Shown in pieces: positions 36,895-45,636 of a DNA stretch of 45,818 nt. The stretch is from Oscillospiraceae bacterium (GTDB taxonomy: Bacteria; Bacillota; Clostridia; Oscillospirales; Acutalibacteraceae). The notes under the pieces are model-generated. The model did not search any database and was not told the DNA's origin. It was given only the letters and a program-made list of their open reading frames with translations. The DNA lies in NCBI GenBank assembly GCA_015066065.1, contig SVPB01000007.1, forward strand, positions 1 to 45,818, in the 5' to 3' direction. Every line of letters begins with the position of its first letter. The first letter of the stretch is position 1. A program made the translations under genes and the position numbers.

Positions 36895-38541
36895 TTAGCG
36901 CACGGTCACCACGATGCCCTCCGGTGCGGTATACACGGTGTGCAGGCCGTCCGGTGTCTGTTCACAGCGCACCCACACCTCGCCTCCTTGGGGCAACGGA
37001 TACCGCCCCTCCGCATAGGTCAGATCGCCCAGATCGGGGCTCAGAGTAATATGAGAGCCACCGGGACTGTCAAAGTGGATGCCCAGTACGTTTTCCATCA
37101 AAAACGGTACCGGCCCGGAGGACCAGCCGTGGCACAGGCTATGCCGGTATTGGCGATAGCAATGGTCGCCAAAATCGCCGTGGATATCTTTTTCTCCCTC
37201 CCGGGGAAGCCGATCCAGCGGCGCACTGCCGTCCAACCATTCGATATGAAAATCCTCCCAGAAGGTGGTCGCTCCCCTGTCGAGCATACCGCCATAATAG
37301 GTACGCATGTTCTGTAGGGCTGTGGTCATATCCAGCGCCTTGGCGGTGGCGGTGAGCAGGTAATAGCTCATGAAGGTAGAATAGCCGCTGACCCCACCGG
37401 ACAGCTTAGCGCCTGCTTGCTCCTTGGAGATCATGCCGGCCAGATACGCCATAGCGACCGCCGGCTTATAGGTGGCATCGGTGGGCAGATATCCTCGCAG
37501 GGTCCTCACCGCAGTCGCTACTCGTTGCTGTCGCTCCGGTTCCTCCCACAAAGGCAGAAGCTCTTGCACCCCCTCCAACGCCTGCACCGCCAGCGCCTGC
37601 ACCCCGGTCATCGCATCCGGAGCTCCGCGACTGGGCCAATCCAGAAAGAAATCGCCCAGGTTCATCAATCCTTGCTCATCGATGTGATTCAGCAGAATAT
37701 CGGTTAAGTCCAGAATATACGCCTTGTGGGTGTCGGGAAATTGCCGGTCGCCGGTATACCGATACCAATCCGCCAGAATATACAGCCACCAAAGGGAATA
37801 GGTGGGCATGGTATTCATCCATCCGGGCAAGGGGGTGGCCTCTTTTAGCGCCGTTAAGCTGTCCTCCAGTATCTCCTGACGGCCAAATACCGACCGGATG
37901 GTCAGCATCTCCGGGTGAGAATCCCCGATCCAGATAAGACGATCGCGCTTGATCCCATCCCACAGATGGGTCTGCATGCACAGATGGCAGGTATAGGCAG
38001 CGGTGTCAAAGATCTCGTTAACACGTGGATCGTTGCACCGGAAGGAGCCTCGGTACGGCAGATCACGCCGCACAAACACCGCCGTTGTGGCCTTGAACGC
38101 AACGTATGCCTCCTCGCCCAGCAGTTCCAGATAGACGAAGCGGAACCCGGTCTGCCCCCATTCCTGATCGCTAAGCCACGGCATGGCCACCTCAAAGTCA
38201 CGCACGTCGTGGTCGTTGGTAGCGCCACGTTCTCCTACGGGGGTCAGCGCCTCCCCCACCGACTCTCCAAACCGGATACGCACCCGGGCACGAGGCGACA
38301 CCTCCGGGCAAAGCAAACGGATACCGCCGTGTAATTCCCGGCCGAAATCCAGCAGAATACCGGCGTTTTCGTGGCTCTCGCGGTTATCCAGCCATGCCAG
38401 ACACTGCTCATTAAAATGAAGCATCATGGGCCGTTCCTGCAACAGGTTTTCTGCTCCCTCCACCTTTCCGCTGGTCAACACCACCCGGCTGGGCAGAACA
38501 AAGGAACGTTTCCTATCGTCATCTCCAATGAAGCGCATCAT
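36895..38541 (-). CDS. GH78-like alpha-L-rhamnosidase-family protein
   Basis: ILLDFGRELHGGIRL; YRGSFRCNDPRVNEIFDTAAYTCHLCMQTHLWDGIKRDRLIWIGDSHPE; (alpha/alpha)6-type C-terminal region. Confidence 0.82.
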   Translation of the reverse strand: MMRFIGDDDRKRSFVLPSRVVLTSGKVEGAENLLQERPMMLHFNEQCLAWLDNRESHENAGILLDFGRELHGGIRLLCPEVSPRARVRIRFGESVGEALTPVGERGATNDHDVRDFEVAMPWLSDQEWGQTGFRFVYLELLGEEAYVAFKATTAVFVRRDLPYRGSFRCNDPRVNEIFDTAAYTCHLCMQTHLWDGIKRDRLIWIGDSHPEMLTIRSVFGRQEILEDSLTALKEATPLPGWMNTMPTYSLWWLYILADWYRYTGDRQFPDTHKAYILDLTDILLNHIDEQGLMNLGDFFLDWPSRGAPDAMTGVQALAVQALEGVQELLPLWEEPERQQRVATAVRTLRGYLPTDATYKPAVAMAYLAGMISKEQAGAKLSGGVSGYSTFMSYYLLTATAKALDMTTALQNMRTYYGGMLDRGATTFWEDFHIEWLDGSAPLDRLPREGEKDIHGDFGDHCYRQYRHSLCHGWSSGPVPFLMENVLGIHFDSPGGSHITLSPDLGDLTYAEGRYPLPQGGEVWVRCEQTPDGLHTVYTAPEGIVVTVR

Positions 38542-38633
38542 TATTCCCCCTTCTCATCTTCACTATAGCACAATCGGTCTCTTGGGAGCAAGGGGGTATC
38601 TTTATAAAAATGGGGGCGTTTTTTCGTTTTATC

Positions 38634-38662
38634 TTGCAAAACGGAAAAGGGTTTGTTATGCT
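38634..38662 (+). promoter_or_regulatory. Promoter of the alkaline phosphatase gene
   Basis: TTGCAA - 17 nt - TATGCT. Confidence 0.5.
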
Positions 38663-38683
38663 ATACTTATAGGGGGGATAAGG

Positions 38684-40237
38684 ATGAAACGATTGCTATC
38701 CTTACTGTTGTGTGTGGCCTGTCTGTTGTCCCTTTGCGGATGCGATACCGCCCGATACGAAGAAGCGGCAACAGCGGTAGCGCAAACCACGCTGACAGAG
38801 CAAGGCACCTATGGCGTGACGCCGGAGCTGCTGACCGCCTTGAAATGTGCCGACTATGCACCTGCCAAAAACGTCATCTTCATGATCGGGGACGGCATGG
38901 GCTTTGCGGCGGTGGAAGCCGCCGAGATGCGGTACCGCGACCAGCTATACCAGGGGAAGCTCAACATGCATTATCTGCCGCACAGCGGCCGTTCCATCAC
39001 CTATTCCGCCGACAATGCCGTCACCGACTCTGCGGCAGGCGGAACGGCGCTGGCCACTGGGTTTAAGACCTCCAACAGCACCGTTGGAATGAACGTTGAC
39101 GACACCGCGGCGTATCTGACCACCCTGGAGCTGGCCGCCCGGAAAGGGAAAAGCACCGGCGTGGTGGTGACCAAAAGTGTCACCGACGCTACCCCTGCCA
39201 CCTTTACCGCCCACGTGGGCAAGCGCACCGAACAAGGACGGATCGGGGCGCAGCAGGTGTTTGCCATGCAAAACGGCACCTTATCTCTGCTGTTGGGTGG
39301 TGGACTGGATTATTTTACCGAAGGAGGCGTAGTCACCAACCACGTCACCACCTTAGACGAAGCCAAGACGGCCAAGCTGCCGGTGCTGGGGCTGTTTAGT
39401 GGCGGCGCCATGAATACCGCTGACAGCACACAGCCCACTCTGGCACAGATGACACAGTTAGCGCTCGATCGGTTATCCTCCGACAAAGACGGCTTTTTCC
39501 TCATGGTGGAGGGGTCACAGATCGACACCTTTGCCCACAGCAACAAGCTGGAGGAATCCCTGCGTGAGGTATATGCCTTTGATTGCGCCGTGGGTGTCGC
39601 TATGCGCTACGTCGCTCTTCACCCCGATACCGTGCTTATCGTCACCGCCGACCACGAGACCGGTGGTCTAACCCTGCCGAGCCCCCTGACTCCGGACAGC
39701 TTTGAACAGATTCGCTATACCTCCGGCAGCCATACCGGGCAACCGGTCCCGGTGTTTGCCATCGGATATGGCACAGAAGCGTTGGCTACCACCCAGCAAA
39801 ATACCGACTTGGCTATTTTCACAGCCTCTGTGTTGGGCGAAACCTCCTTTGGGCAACGGGACACCGTTTACACGGTGTGTGAGGAATCCGCTGTCACCTT
39901 TACGGCGGATAACAACAGCGTCACCTGGAAGGCCGGCTCTTTACCCAAAGAGACCGTGCCCTGCGCCCTCTATCTGCAGGTCACCAACACGGGGAGTACC
40001 GCTATGAAGGCGCCCACGGTGCTGGTAGACGTGGGGGACTTTGGCGTGCTGCCGGATGTGCCGGCAGTCACTCTCCAGCCGGGACAGATAACCGAGCTTA
40101 TCTACGTCTTGTCTGCCGAGCACCGGCCGGATGCCGCCGCCGGAGGGGACGTGACCTTGATGCTGTTCCCTAAGGACGGCGAGGTATCCCTGCAAGTCCA
40201 CAAAGCACAGTATCTCTGCCGCCCGGAGGGGCGGTGA
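38684..40237 (+). CDS. Alkaline phosphatase, lipoprotein
   Basis: Lipobox CLLSLCGCDTA; NVIFMIGDGMGFAAVEAA; SADNAVTDSAAGGTALATGFKTSN; VTADHETGGL. Start corrected to 38684. Confidence 0.93.
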   Translation: MKRLLSLLLCVACLLSLCGCDTARYEEAATAVAQTTLTEQGTYGVTPELLTALKCADYAPAKNVIFMIGDGMGFAAVEAAEMRYRDQLYQGKLNMHYLPHSGRSITYSADNAVTDSAAGGTALATGFKTSNSTVGMNVDDTAAYLTTLELAARKGKSTGVVVTKSVTDATPATFTAHVGKRTEQGRIGAQQVFAMQNGTLSLLLGGGLDYFTEGGVVTNHVTTLDEAKTAKLPVLGLFSGGAMNTADSTQPTLAQMTQLALDRLSSDKDGFFLMVEGSQIDTFAHSNKLEESLREVYAFDCAVGVAMRYVALHPDTVLIVTADHETGGLTLPSPLTPDSFEQIRYTSGSHTGQPVPVFAIGYGTEALATTQQNTDLAIFTASVLGETSFGQRDTVYTVCEESAVTFTADNNSVTWKAGSLPKETVPCALYLQVTNTGSTAMKAPTVLVDVGDFGVLPDVPAVTLQPGQITELIYVLSAEHRPDAAAGGDVTLMLFPKDGEVSLQVHKAQYLCRPEGR

Positions 40238-40257
40238 TTCGCCAAACAGATGTTGTC

Positions 40258-40289
40258 GTAGGTGACAAGGCAAATGCCTTGTCACCTAC
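40258..40289 (+). terminator. Terminator of the alkaline phosphatase gene
   Basis: GTAGGTGACAAGGC-AAAT-GCCTTGTCACCTAC then ATTCTTTT. Confidence 0.8.
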
Positions 40290-40396
40290 ATTCTTTTAGG
40301 CGGCGCAAAAAGAGTGTTGTCAAGCAACCTTTGCTTATGTTATAATAGGGACAGATGGGGATCTCCCCATGACAAAAAAAGAAAAGAGGTACCATC

Positions 40397-41038
40397 ATGA
40401 AGGATACGTTTAAAGGTATGGGCGACGTGCTGTTTTGTTTATTTGAAGTGATCGTGGGCATCCTGCTGTTCATCAATCCGGCAGAGTTCACCATGGGCAT
40501 TCTCATGGCCATCGGTGTCGCCCTATTGGTTGCCGGCGTGTGCAACATCGTCAAGTATTTCCGCCTGGAGCCGGAGTTGGCTACCACCGGCCAATACATT
40601 TTCAAGGGCTTGATCGCCCTGTTGGCGGGTGCTTTCTGTGCCTTCCGTGCCGGTTGGTTTATGGAAACCGTTCCGGCGCTGACCCTCATCTATGGTGTCA
40701 TCCTGCTACTCATCGGCCTGGCTAAAGTGCAAACCACAATCGACATGGCTCGCCGCAAGGCTGAGACCTGGTATCTGCCCCTCATCTGCGCTGCCATCTC
40801 CATCGTTTGTAGCGTTATTGTGCTCAACAGCTCCTTTGACTCCAACGATACCCTGTGGCTGTTCACCGGTTTCGCCCTCGTCATCGACGCCATCATCGAT
40901 CTTGTCACCATCATCACCGATCGCAGAGGCGCCAAGAAAGACAAGAAGGACAATGACAAGGACGAGGACGAGGAGAAAAAACAACTTGAAGAAGGCCTAA
41001 AGGATGCAGAGAACGAGGAAGATCCGGCGGAAGAATAA
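40397..41038 (+). CDS. DUF308/HdeD-like membrane protein with a charged C-terminal tail
   Basis: Six hydrophobic segments, then DRRGAKKDKKDNDKDEDEEKKQLEEGLKDAENEEDPAEE. Promoter TTGTCA-N18-TATAAT at 40317-40346. Confidence 0.78.
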   Translation: MKDTFKGMGDVLFCLFEVIVGILLFINPAEFTMGILMAIGVALLVAGVCNIVKYFRLEPELATTGQYIFKGLIALLAGAFCAFRAGWFMETVPALTLIYGVILLLIGLAKVQTTIDMARRKAETWYLPLICAAISIVCSVIVLNSSFDSNDTLWLFTGFALVIDAIIDLVTIITDRRGAKKDKKDNDKDEDEEKKQLEEGLKDAENEEDPAEE

Positions 41039-41108
41039 GTCTGACCGAATGCATGACTCCCGGCATTTGCGCACACAATAGATCATCTCATGAAACGGAG
41101 GTGCACCG

Positions 41109-41951
41109 GTGAAACGGATAAACAAAACCACCTGGCGTCCCACGTGGCAGGTCATGATCAAGAACATCTACCGCCACAACGTGTTTAAAAGTGCGGCCGC
41201 TTTAGCGTATTATCTGCTTTTTGCGCTGTTTCCGCTGCTCATCTTCGCCTCCAACCTGTTGGGCCTGTTGAACCTTAACATCACCGACGTCACCCAGTCC
41301 CTCGCCCGGGTGTTGCCCACCGACGTGGTGGCCATCGCCGAGCACTATCTGGACTATGCCAAAGAAAACTCCAGCCATGCCATGCTGTGGTTTTCGCTGG
41401 TGTTCTCCATCTGGTTCCCTGCCCGGGCGGTGCGAGGACTCATGGATGACGTGCGCCGTGCCTATGATATGGGACGCCCACAGCATCCCTTGTTGTATAT
41501 TGCCAAGCAGTTTGTGTACACCTTGCTATTCCTGGTTGCCATTTTCCTGACCTTACTGCTCACGGTAGTGGGAGAAAACGTGGTGGAGGCCACCGGTAAC
41601 CTCCTCGCCTTTTCTCCACCTCTGTTGCGGTTGTGGCAATACCTGCGTTTTCTCCCCGTGGGACTACTGATGTATACCACCATCGGCTGTCTGTACTCTT
41701 TGGCCACCGAGCGACGGCAACGGTTTAAGGCCGTCATACCGGGTATTTTGCTGGCTTTGGCGGCATGGCTGATCATCAGTATCGGTTTTTCGGTATACGT
41801 AGAAAACTTTGCTCATTATTCTGCCATATATGGGACCATGGGGGCCGTGATCGTACTGCTGATCTGGTTGTATCTGTCGGCGGTAGTGCTCATCCTGGGA
41901 GCAGAGTTCAACGCCGCCCTGGAGCAGGTGCAAGGAGTCAAGAAGCTTTAA
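41109..41951 (+). CDS. YihY/BrkB-family membrane protein
   Basis: NVFKSAAALAYYLLFALFPLLIFASNLLGL...YGTMGAVIVLLIWLYLSAVVLILGAEFNAALEQ. Confidence 0.92.
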   Translation: MKRINKTTWRPTWQVMIKNIYRHNVFKSAAALAYYLLFALFPLLIFASNLLGLLNLNITDVTQSLARVLPTDVVAIAEHYLDYAKENSSHAMLWFSLVFSIWFPARAVRGLMDDVRRAYDMGRPQHPLLYIAKQFVYTLLFLVAIFLTLLLTVVGENVVEATGNLLAFSPPLLRLWQYLRFLPVGLLMYTTIGCLYSLATERRQRFKAVIPGILLALAAWLIISIGFSVYVENFAHYSAIYGTMGAVIVLLIWLYLSAVVLILGAEFNAALEQVQGVKKL

Positions 41952-41960
41952 CGAAAGTAA

Positions 41961-41990
41961 GAGCCGCAAGCACGGATGGGCTTGCGGCTC
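41961..41990. terminator. Terminator between the YihY gene and the convergent downstream gene
   Basis: GAGCCGCAAGC-N8-GCTTGCGGCTC. Confidence 0.75.
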
Positions 41991-41993
41991 CGT

Positions 41994-42773
41994 TTATAGC
42001 AGCTCTTCATAGAAGTGGGAAACATAGCCTTTATCCGTCAGCAGGGAAAACACCGCATCCAGCTTTTGTTCAAACTCCGGCTGGTACCACTGGTAGTCAG
42101 GGTAAAAATACTGCTCGTGTATCATTATCCACAGCCGCTGGCGCACGGTCATCGGCGCTAAGGTCGCTATGGCTCGCTGGGTGTCAAAGCCGTTGATAAC
42201 CATGTCGATAGGAGCATACACTACGCCGTCCCGGGCGATCATCTCCCCCTCCCGGATGCGTGTTGCCTCCTCCTCGTCACAACCATAGGAGGTGCGTGGA
42301 TGCTGCTCGTCTCCGTAGAGGCCTAACAGCCCCCGGATGCCGTTGTCCCGAAGGGCATCAAGCCCTTCCGGAGTGGTCAGACAATAGTGGATGGTGGTGG
42401 TCTCAGCCAGCGCCGCCGGTGAAGCAAATCGAACGATCTCACGATGTACCGCCCGGCAATCCCGGTATACCTCGTCATAGGAAGAAAACTCGTAAGGCTT
42501 GACGTTTTCATAATCCGAGTGGAAGGAAAGCTTAAGCCAATCGGCGTTGTGCGCCCACTCGTCCCGGTAACGGTCGGTCATCTGGGACAGATCGAAGCTC
42601 TCGTCCCGATAGAACAGATTCAGTTGTACCTTGAGTCCGTATTTTTCGTGAAACCGACGATACATAGCCGGATACGGATGATCAAACAAGCTGTCCCGGG
42701 GATGTTCGGTCAGCTCACGCAGAAAACGGATGTTATCGTCCACCGTAAAGCAAAAAGTCTTCACAGGAATCAC
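41994..42773 (-). CDS. Hypothetical protein, possibly polysaccharide-deacetylase-like fold
   Basis: FCFTVDDNIRFL...WLKLSFHSDYENVKPYEF resembles the paired Asp and HxxxD-type motifs of the glycoside hydrolase/deacetylase superfamily. Weak assignment. Confidence 0.5.
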   Translation of the reverse strand: MIPVKTFCFTVDDNIRFLRELTEHPRDSLFDHPYPAMYRRFHEKYGLKVQLNLFYRDESFDLSQMTDRYRDEWAHNADWLKLSFHSDYENVKPYEFSSYDEVYRDCRAVHREIVRFASPAALAETTTIHYCLTTPEGLDALRDNGIRGLLGLYGDEQHPRTSYGCDEEEATRIREGEMIARDGVVYAPIDMVINGFDTQRAIATLAPMTVRQRLWIMIHEQYFYPDYQWYQPEFEQKLDAVFSLLTDKGYVSHFYEELL

Positions 42774-42820
42774 CTCTCCCCTATTATAGCAAAAAACGAA
42801 TAAAGGTCAAGATAAACAAC

Positions 42821-42846
42821 CAAGGCCGCCCAAAGGGGCGGCCTTG
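42821..42846. terminator. Intergenic hairpin, possible terminator of the DUF2752-like gene
   Basis: CAAGGCCGCCC-AAAG-GGGCGGCCTTG; the trailing T-run is weak. Confidence 0.5.
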
Positions 42847-42872
42847 GCGTTTCTTTGTTCGCTATTTCCCGG

Positions 42873-43376
42873 TTACCACAACTTAAAAGAAAGTCGAAAA
42901 ATGTAATATGCTGTATTCGCTATCAAAACACCATAAGTGTAAATAGAAATCATCTTTTGGTTGTGGAATAATCCTCGATTGCCGTACAGCCATACAGCCG
43001 ACACCAGGAACAGTGCCATGGCGTTGTAATACATATATCCCTTTACGTCCAGCCTAAACAAGGACAGCATTGCACGAGTAACCCCACATGTGGGGCAATG
43101 TACTCCGAAGAAATACATGATCGGGCAGGTAAACCCCAACGAACGATGAAGGAACAGATATACCGCCAACAGACAAACGGCAATCAAATTGTTAACTGTA
43201 ACATAAGATTTTATGACGCTTTCAGCAAAAAAATCACGATTTTCAATTTCATTTTCTATTTCGAACAACGTTTCCTGTATTCGTTTGGCATTGATGTGCC
43301 AGCCATTGATCTTATTGCAGGATTTTTTTAGAAAAGACAAAAAAGAACCGGTCGATCTTATGTGTGAAAATCCCAA
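42873..43376 (-). CDS. DUF2752-like membrane protein
   Basis: LGFTCPIMYFFGVHCPTCGVTRAMLSLFRLDVKGYMYYNAMAL matches the CPxxxxxGxxCPxCGxTRA pattern. The track start at 43376 is a TTG codon, so the 5' boundary is uncertain. Confidence 0.75.
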   Translation of the reverse strand: MGFSHIRSTGSFLSFLKKSCNKINGWHINAKRIQETLFEIENEIENRDFFAESVIKSYVTVNNLIAVCLLAVYLFLHRSLGFTCPIMYFFGVHCPTCGVTRAMLSLFRLDVKGYMYYNAMALFLVSAVWLYGNRGLFHNQKMISIYTYGVLIANTAYYIFRLSFKLW

Positions 43377-43423
43377 GGATCATTAGAAAAATTGCAAATG
43401 CCGTTTTCATTTCTCGTTAATCC

Positions 43424-44566
43424 TCATTTGGGTTCATTTAACCACTCCTCGTCCCACGGATAATAGATAGACAAAATTTCTCCGCCCCTTTTCAAGGATT
43501 CCTCTGCATAAATACCGGGAATCGTCATAGCTAATCCCTCGCGAAGAGAGATCGGAGCAGGCAGCCCTTCTTGCACTGCACGGAAAAATCTGTCCTCTAT
43601 TGCGTAATCCATTCCGCCGTGTCCCTCTGCGTCAGGATTTTCGGCGTAGGCAGGAGGCATAAATTCACCGCTGATTTCTTCCATGTTGTTATTTGCTTTT
43701 TCAGAATTATAACGGATCACCGGTTTACCCATGCGATCAATACGCTCCATATACCCTTCGGTACCAAACACACGATAATTATGATGTCCTATATCTGCTC
43801 GACATCTTCCGTTTCTCATAAGACGAACAATTACACCCGATTCCGTTTGGAATTGCGCACACGACATATCATCTTTCTTGTCGCTTTTACCGTATTCTTC
43901 AGCAGCGGCATGTTGTCCTGTACCAAAGCACGAAACTCGGCGAAGATCTTCCCCAAGCACTGTCAACAGCGGTCCGAGCGAATGCGTGCAATAGCGAATA
44001 GGGGAAAGTAATTTTCGCCAGTTCCCGTTTTCAGTAAGTGCAACTGCAGTTTCCCTGTCTCTATCGGGATGATTCCAATGAATATACTCCGCCTCTAAGC
44101 AGTAAGGTTTTCCCAATTGTCCGCTTTGATAAAATTCATTTAATAACACGGAAAATTTTTGCTCATTGGGATTCGCGCCAACTGAGATGATTGCTGACGA
44201 TTTTTGAGCCGCCTTCCACAATCTGTCTGCCTCATCTAAGTTTGCAACTACCGGAATATCTGTAAGCACGTTAATATTTCTTTCCAATGCTCTTATACAA
44301 AAATCGGCATGTATATCGGCACCGGTTTCAACGATTACCGCACCCAGATTCGCCTTTTCGAGCATCTCATCATAATTTTCATAAAACACAGAATCAGGAA
44401 ACATTTCGCTAAACGGAGAATCCTCACGCCACTGCTTCTCATACCAATTGTGCGGCAAAATATCGCACGCTGCGGCGCACTCGACATAATCAAATTTTCC
44501 GGCCAGCTTAAACATTGCCCTGCCGCGGTGTCCCAAACCTACAACACCGACTCGAATTTTTTCCAT
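43424..44566 (-). CDS. Gfo/Idh/MocA-family oxidoreductase
   Basis: KIRVGVVGLGHRGRAMFKLAGKFDYVECAAACDI; CIRALERNINVLTDIPVVANLDEADRLWKAA; AEYIHWNHPDRDRE. Confidence 0.9.
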   Translation of the reverse strand: MEKIRVGVVGLGHRGRAMFKLAGKFDYVECAAACDILPHNWYEKQWREDSPFSEMFPDSVFYENYDEMLEKANLGAVIVETGADIHADFCIRALERNINVLTDIPVVANLDEADRLWKAAQKSSAIISVGANPNEQKFSVLLNEFYQSGQLGKPYCLEAEYIHWNHPDRDRETAVALTENGNWRKLLSPIRYCTHSLGPLLTVLGEDLRRVSCFGTGQHAAAEEYGKSDKKDDMSCAQFQTESGVIVRLMRNGRCRADIGHHNYRVFGTEGYMERIDRMGKPVIRYNSEKANNNMEEISGEFMPPAYAENPDAEGHGGMDYAIEDRFFRAVQEGLPAPISLREGLAMTIPGIYAEESLKRGGEILSIYYPWDEEWLNEPK

Positions 44567-44707
44567 TATTGATCCCTTCCTGATGTTTTTATTTTTATTT
44601 TATTATATCAAAAACGTCATAAAAATCTATAAATTTATTTCGAAATAAATGTATAATCTTTCAGCCGAATCAATTGGTCTAATATGATGAAAGATTAGGT
44701 AAGAAGT

Positions 44708-44738
44708 AAGCCCCAAGAACTTATCGTCCTTGGGGCTT
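44708..44738. terminator. Hairpin downstream of the 44785-45588 gene
   Basis: AAGCCCCAAG-N11-CTTGGGGCTT; A/T-rich on both sides. Confidence 0.6.
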
Positions 44739-44784
44739 TGGGACCGACACTCAAAATGAAACCGGTCTTAAAACTTGATTTTCT

Positions 44785-45588
44785 TTAATTTATGTGTTGT
44801 AATTTTTCAATAGCAGATGTTTTTATTGCTGTTTCTCCGCCAAAATTAGCACAGTATTGATAGTGTTTGATTGCTTTGTTGGTATCCTGTAACTTTTCAT
44901 AAATTTCTCCCAACCAATAATTAGAAATAAGCATATCTATTTTATCAGGTTTTGGGAATAAACGCGACAATACGTTAAGGTGATATACTTCTGCGGTTTT
45001 ATAGTCACCCCTAGCCATTGCACGGTCACTTTTTAAAATTACATCCACCAAACCACTGCAAACAATGTTTAACTTTTGCTTTTGTATTTCATTAAAAAGT
45101 ATCTCCGCCGCTTGATTATCACCATATGAAAACAATAATGAGGATTTTAAAAGTTTAGCCAAATTTTGTTTTTTATCGCTTGCCACATTAATCATTTCAT
45201 CAACAGTCGCAAGTGCGTTTTCTCTATCATTTAATAAATCATACGCAATTAACGCTACCCGCAAAACATCGACGCTGAGCTTTTTAATAACTAAATCATC
45301 AGCATTTTTTAGTTTCTCATAGTGTCTTATAAATTCAGCAGGTTTTAATTCTTGGCGAACAAGTTTATTTCCTAAATTTATTAACTTTCCCTTTCCCTCA
45401 GCATATCTCCCCCAAAAGATAATAAGTACACAAAGCAAATATACGATTATGCCTAATATTAACAGAAAATTTTCATTAATGCCCATACTGTTAAAAACAG
45501 CCCATAAAGAGATGGCAATACTCGCCAAAATAAAATAGCATATTGCCATAATCAATATTTTTCTAAAACTCTTTTTCGTTAAAAACAT
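44785..45588 (-). CDS. Hypothetical membrane protein with TPR-like C-terminal half
   Basis: MFLTKKSFRKILIMAICYFILASIAISLWAVF...LLILGIIVYLLCVLIIFW (two TM), then helical repeats (AEVYHLNVLSRLFPKPDKIDMLISNYWLGEIYEKLQDTNKAIKHYQYCANFG). Start corrected to 45588; the raw ORF N-terminus lies in the repeat array. Confidence 0.7.
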   Translation of the reverse strand: MFLTKKSFRKILIMAICYFILASIAISLWAVFNSMGINENFLLILGIIVYLLCVLIIFWGRYAEGKGKLINLGNKLVRQELKPAEFIRHYEKLKNADDLVIKKLSVDVLRVALIAYDLLNDRENALATVDEMINVASDKKQNLAKLLKSSLLFSYGDNQAAEILFNEIQKQKLNIVCSGLVDVILKSDRAMARGDYKTAEVYHLNVLSRLFPKPDKIDMLISNYWLGEIYEKLQDTNKAIKHYQYCANFGGETAIKTSAIEKLQHIN

Positions 45589-45636
45589 AAAATCACCGAC
45601 CTTTAAGTGTATTATAGCATAAAAGCGACGATAAAT

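Noticed and set aside
44680-44780. Possible structured RNA/riboswitch in the hairpin-rich intergenic region
   Set aside because: The main hairpin (AAGCCCCAAG/CTTGGGGCTT) with flanking A/T stretches fits a terminator for the neighbouring gene; no further supporting structure was found.
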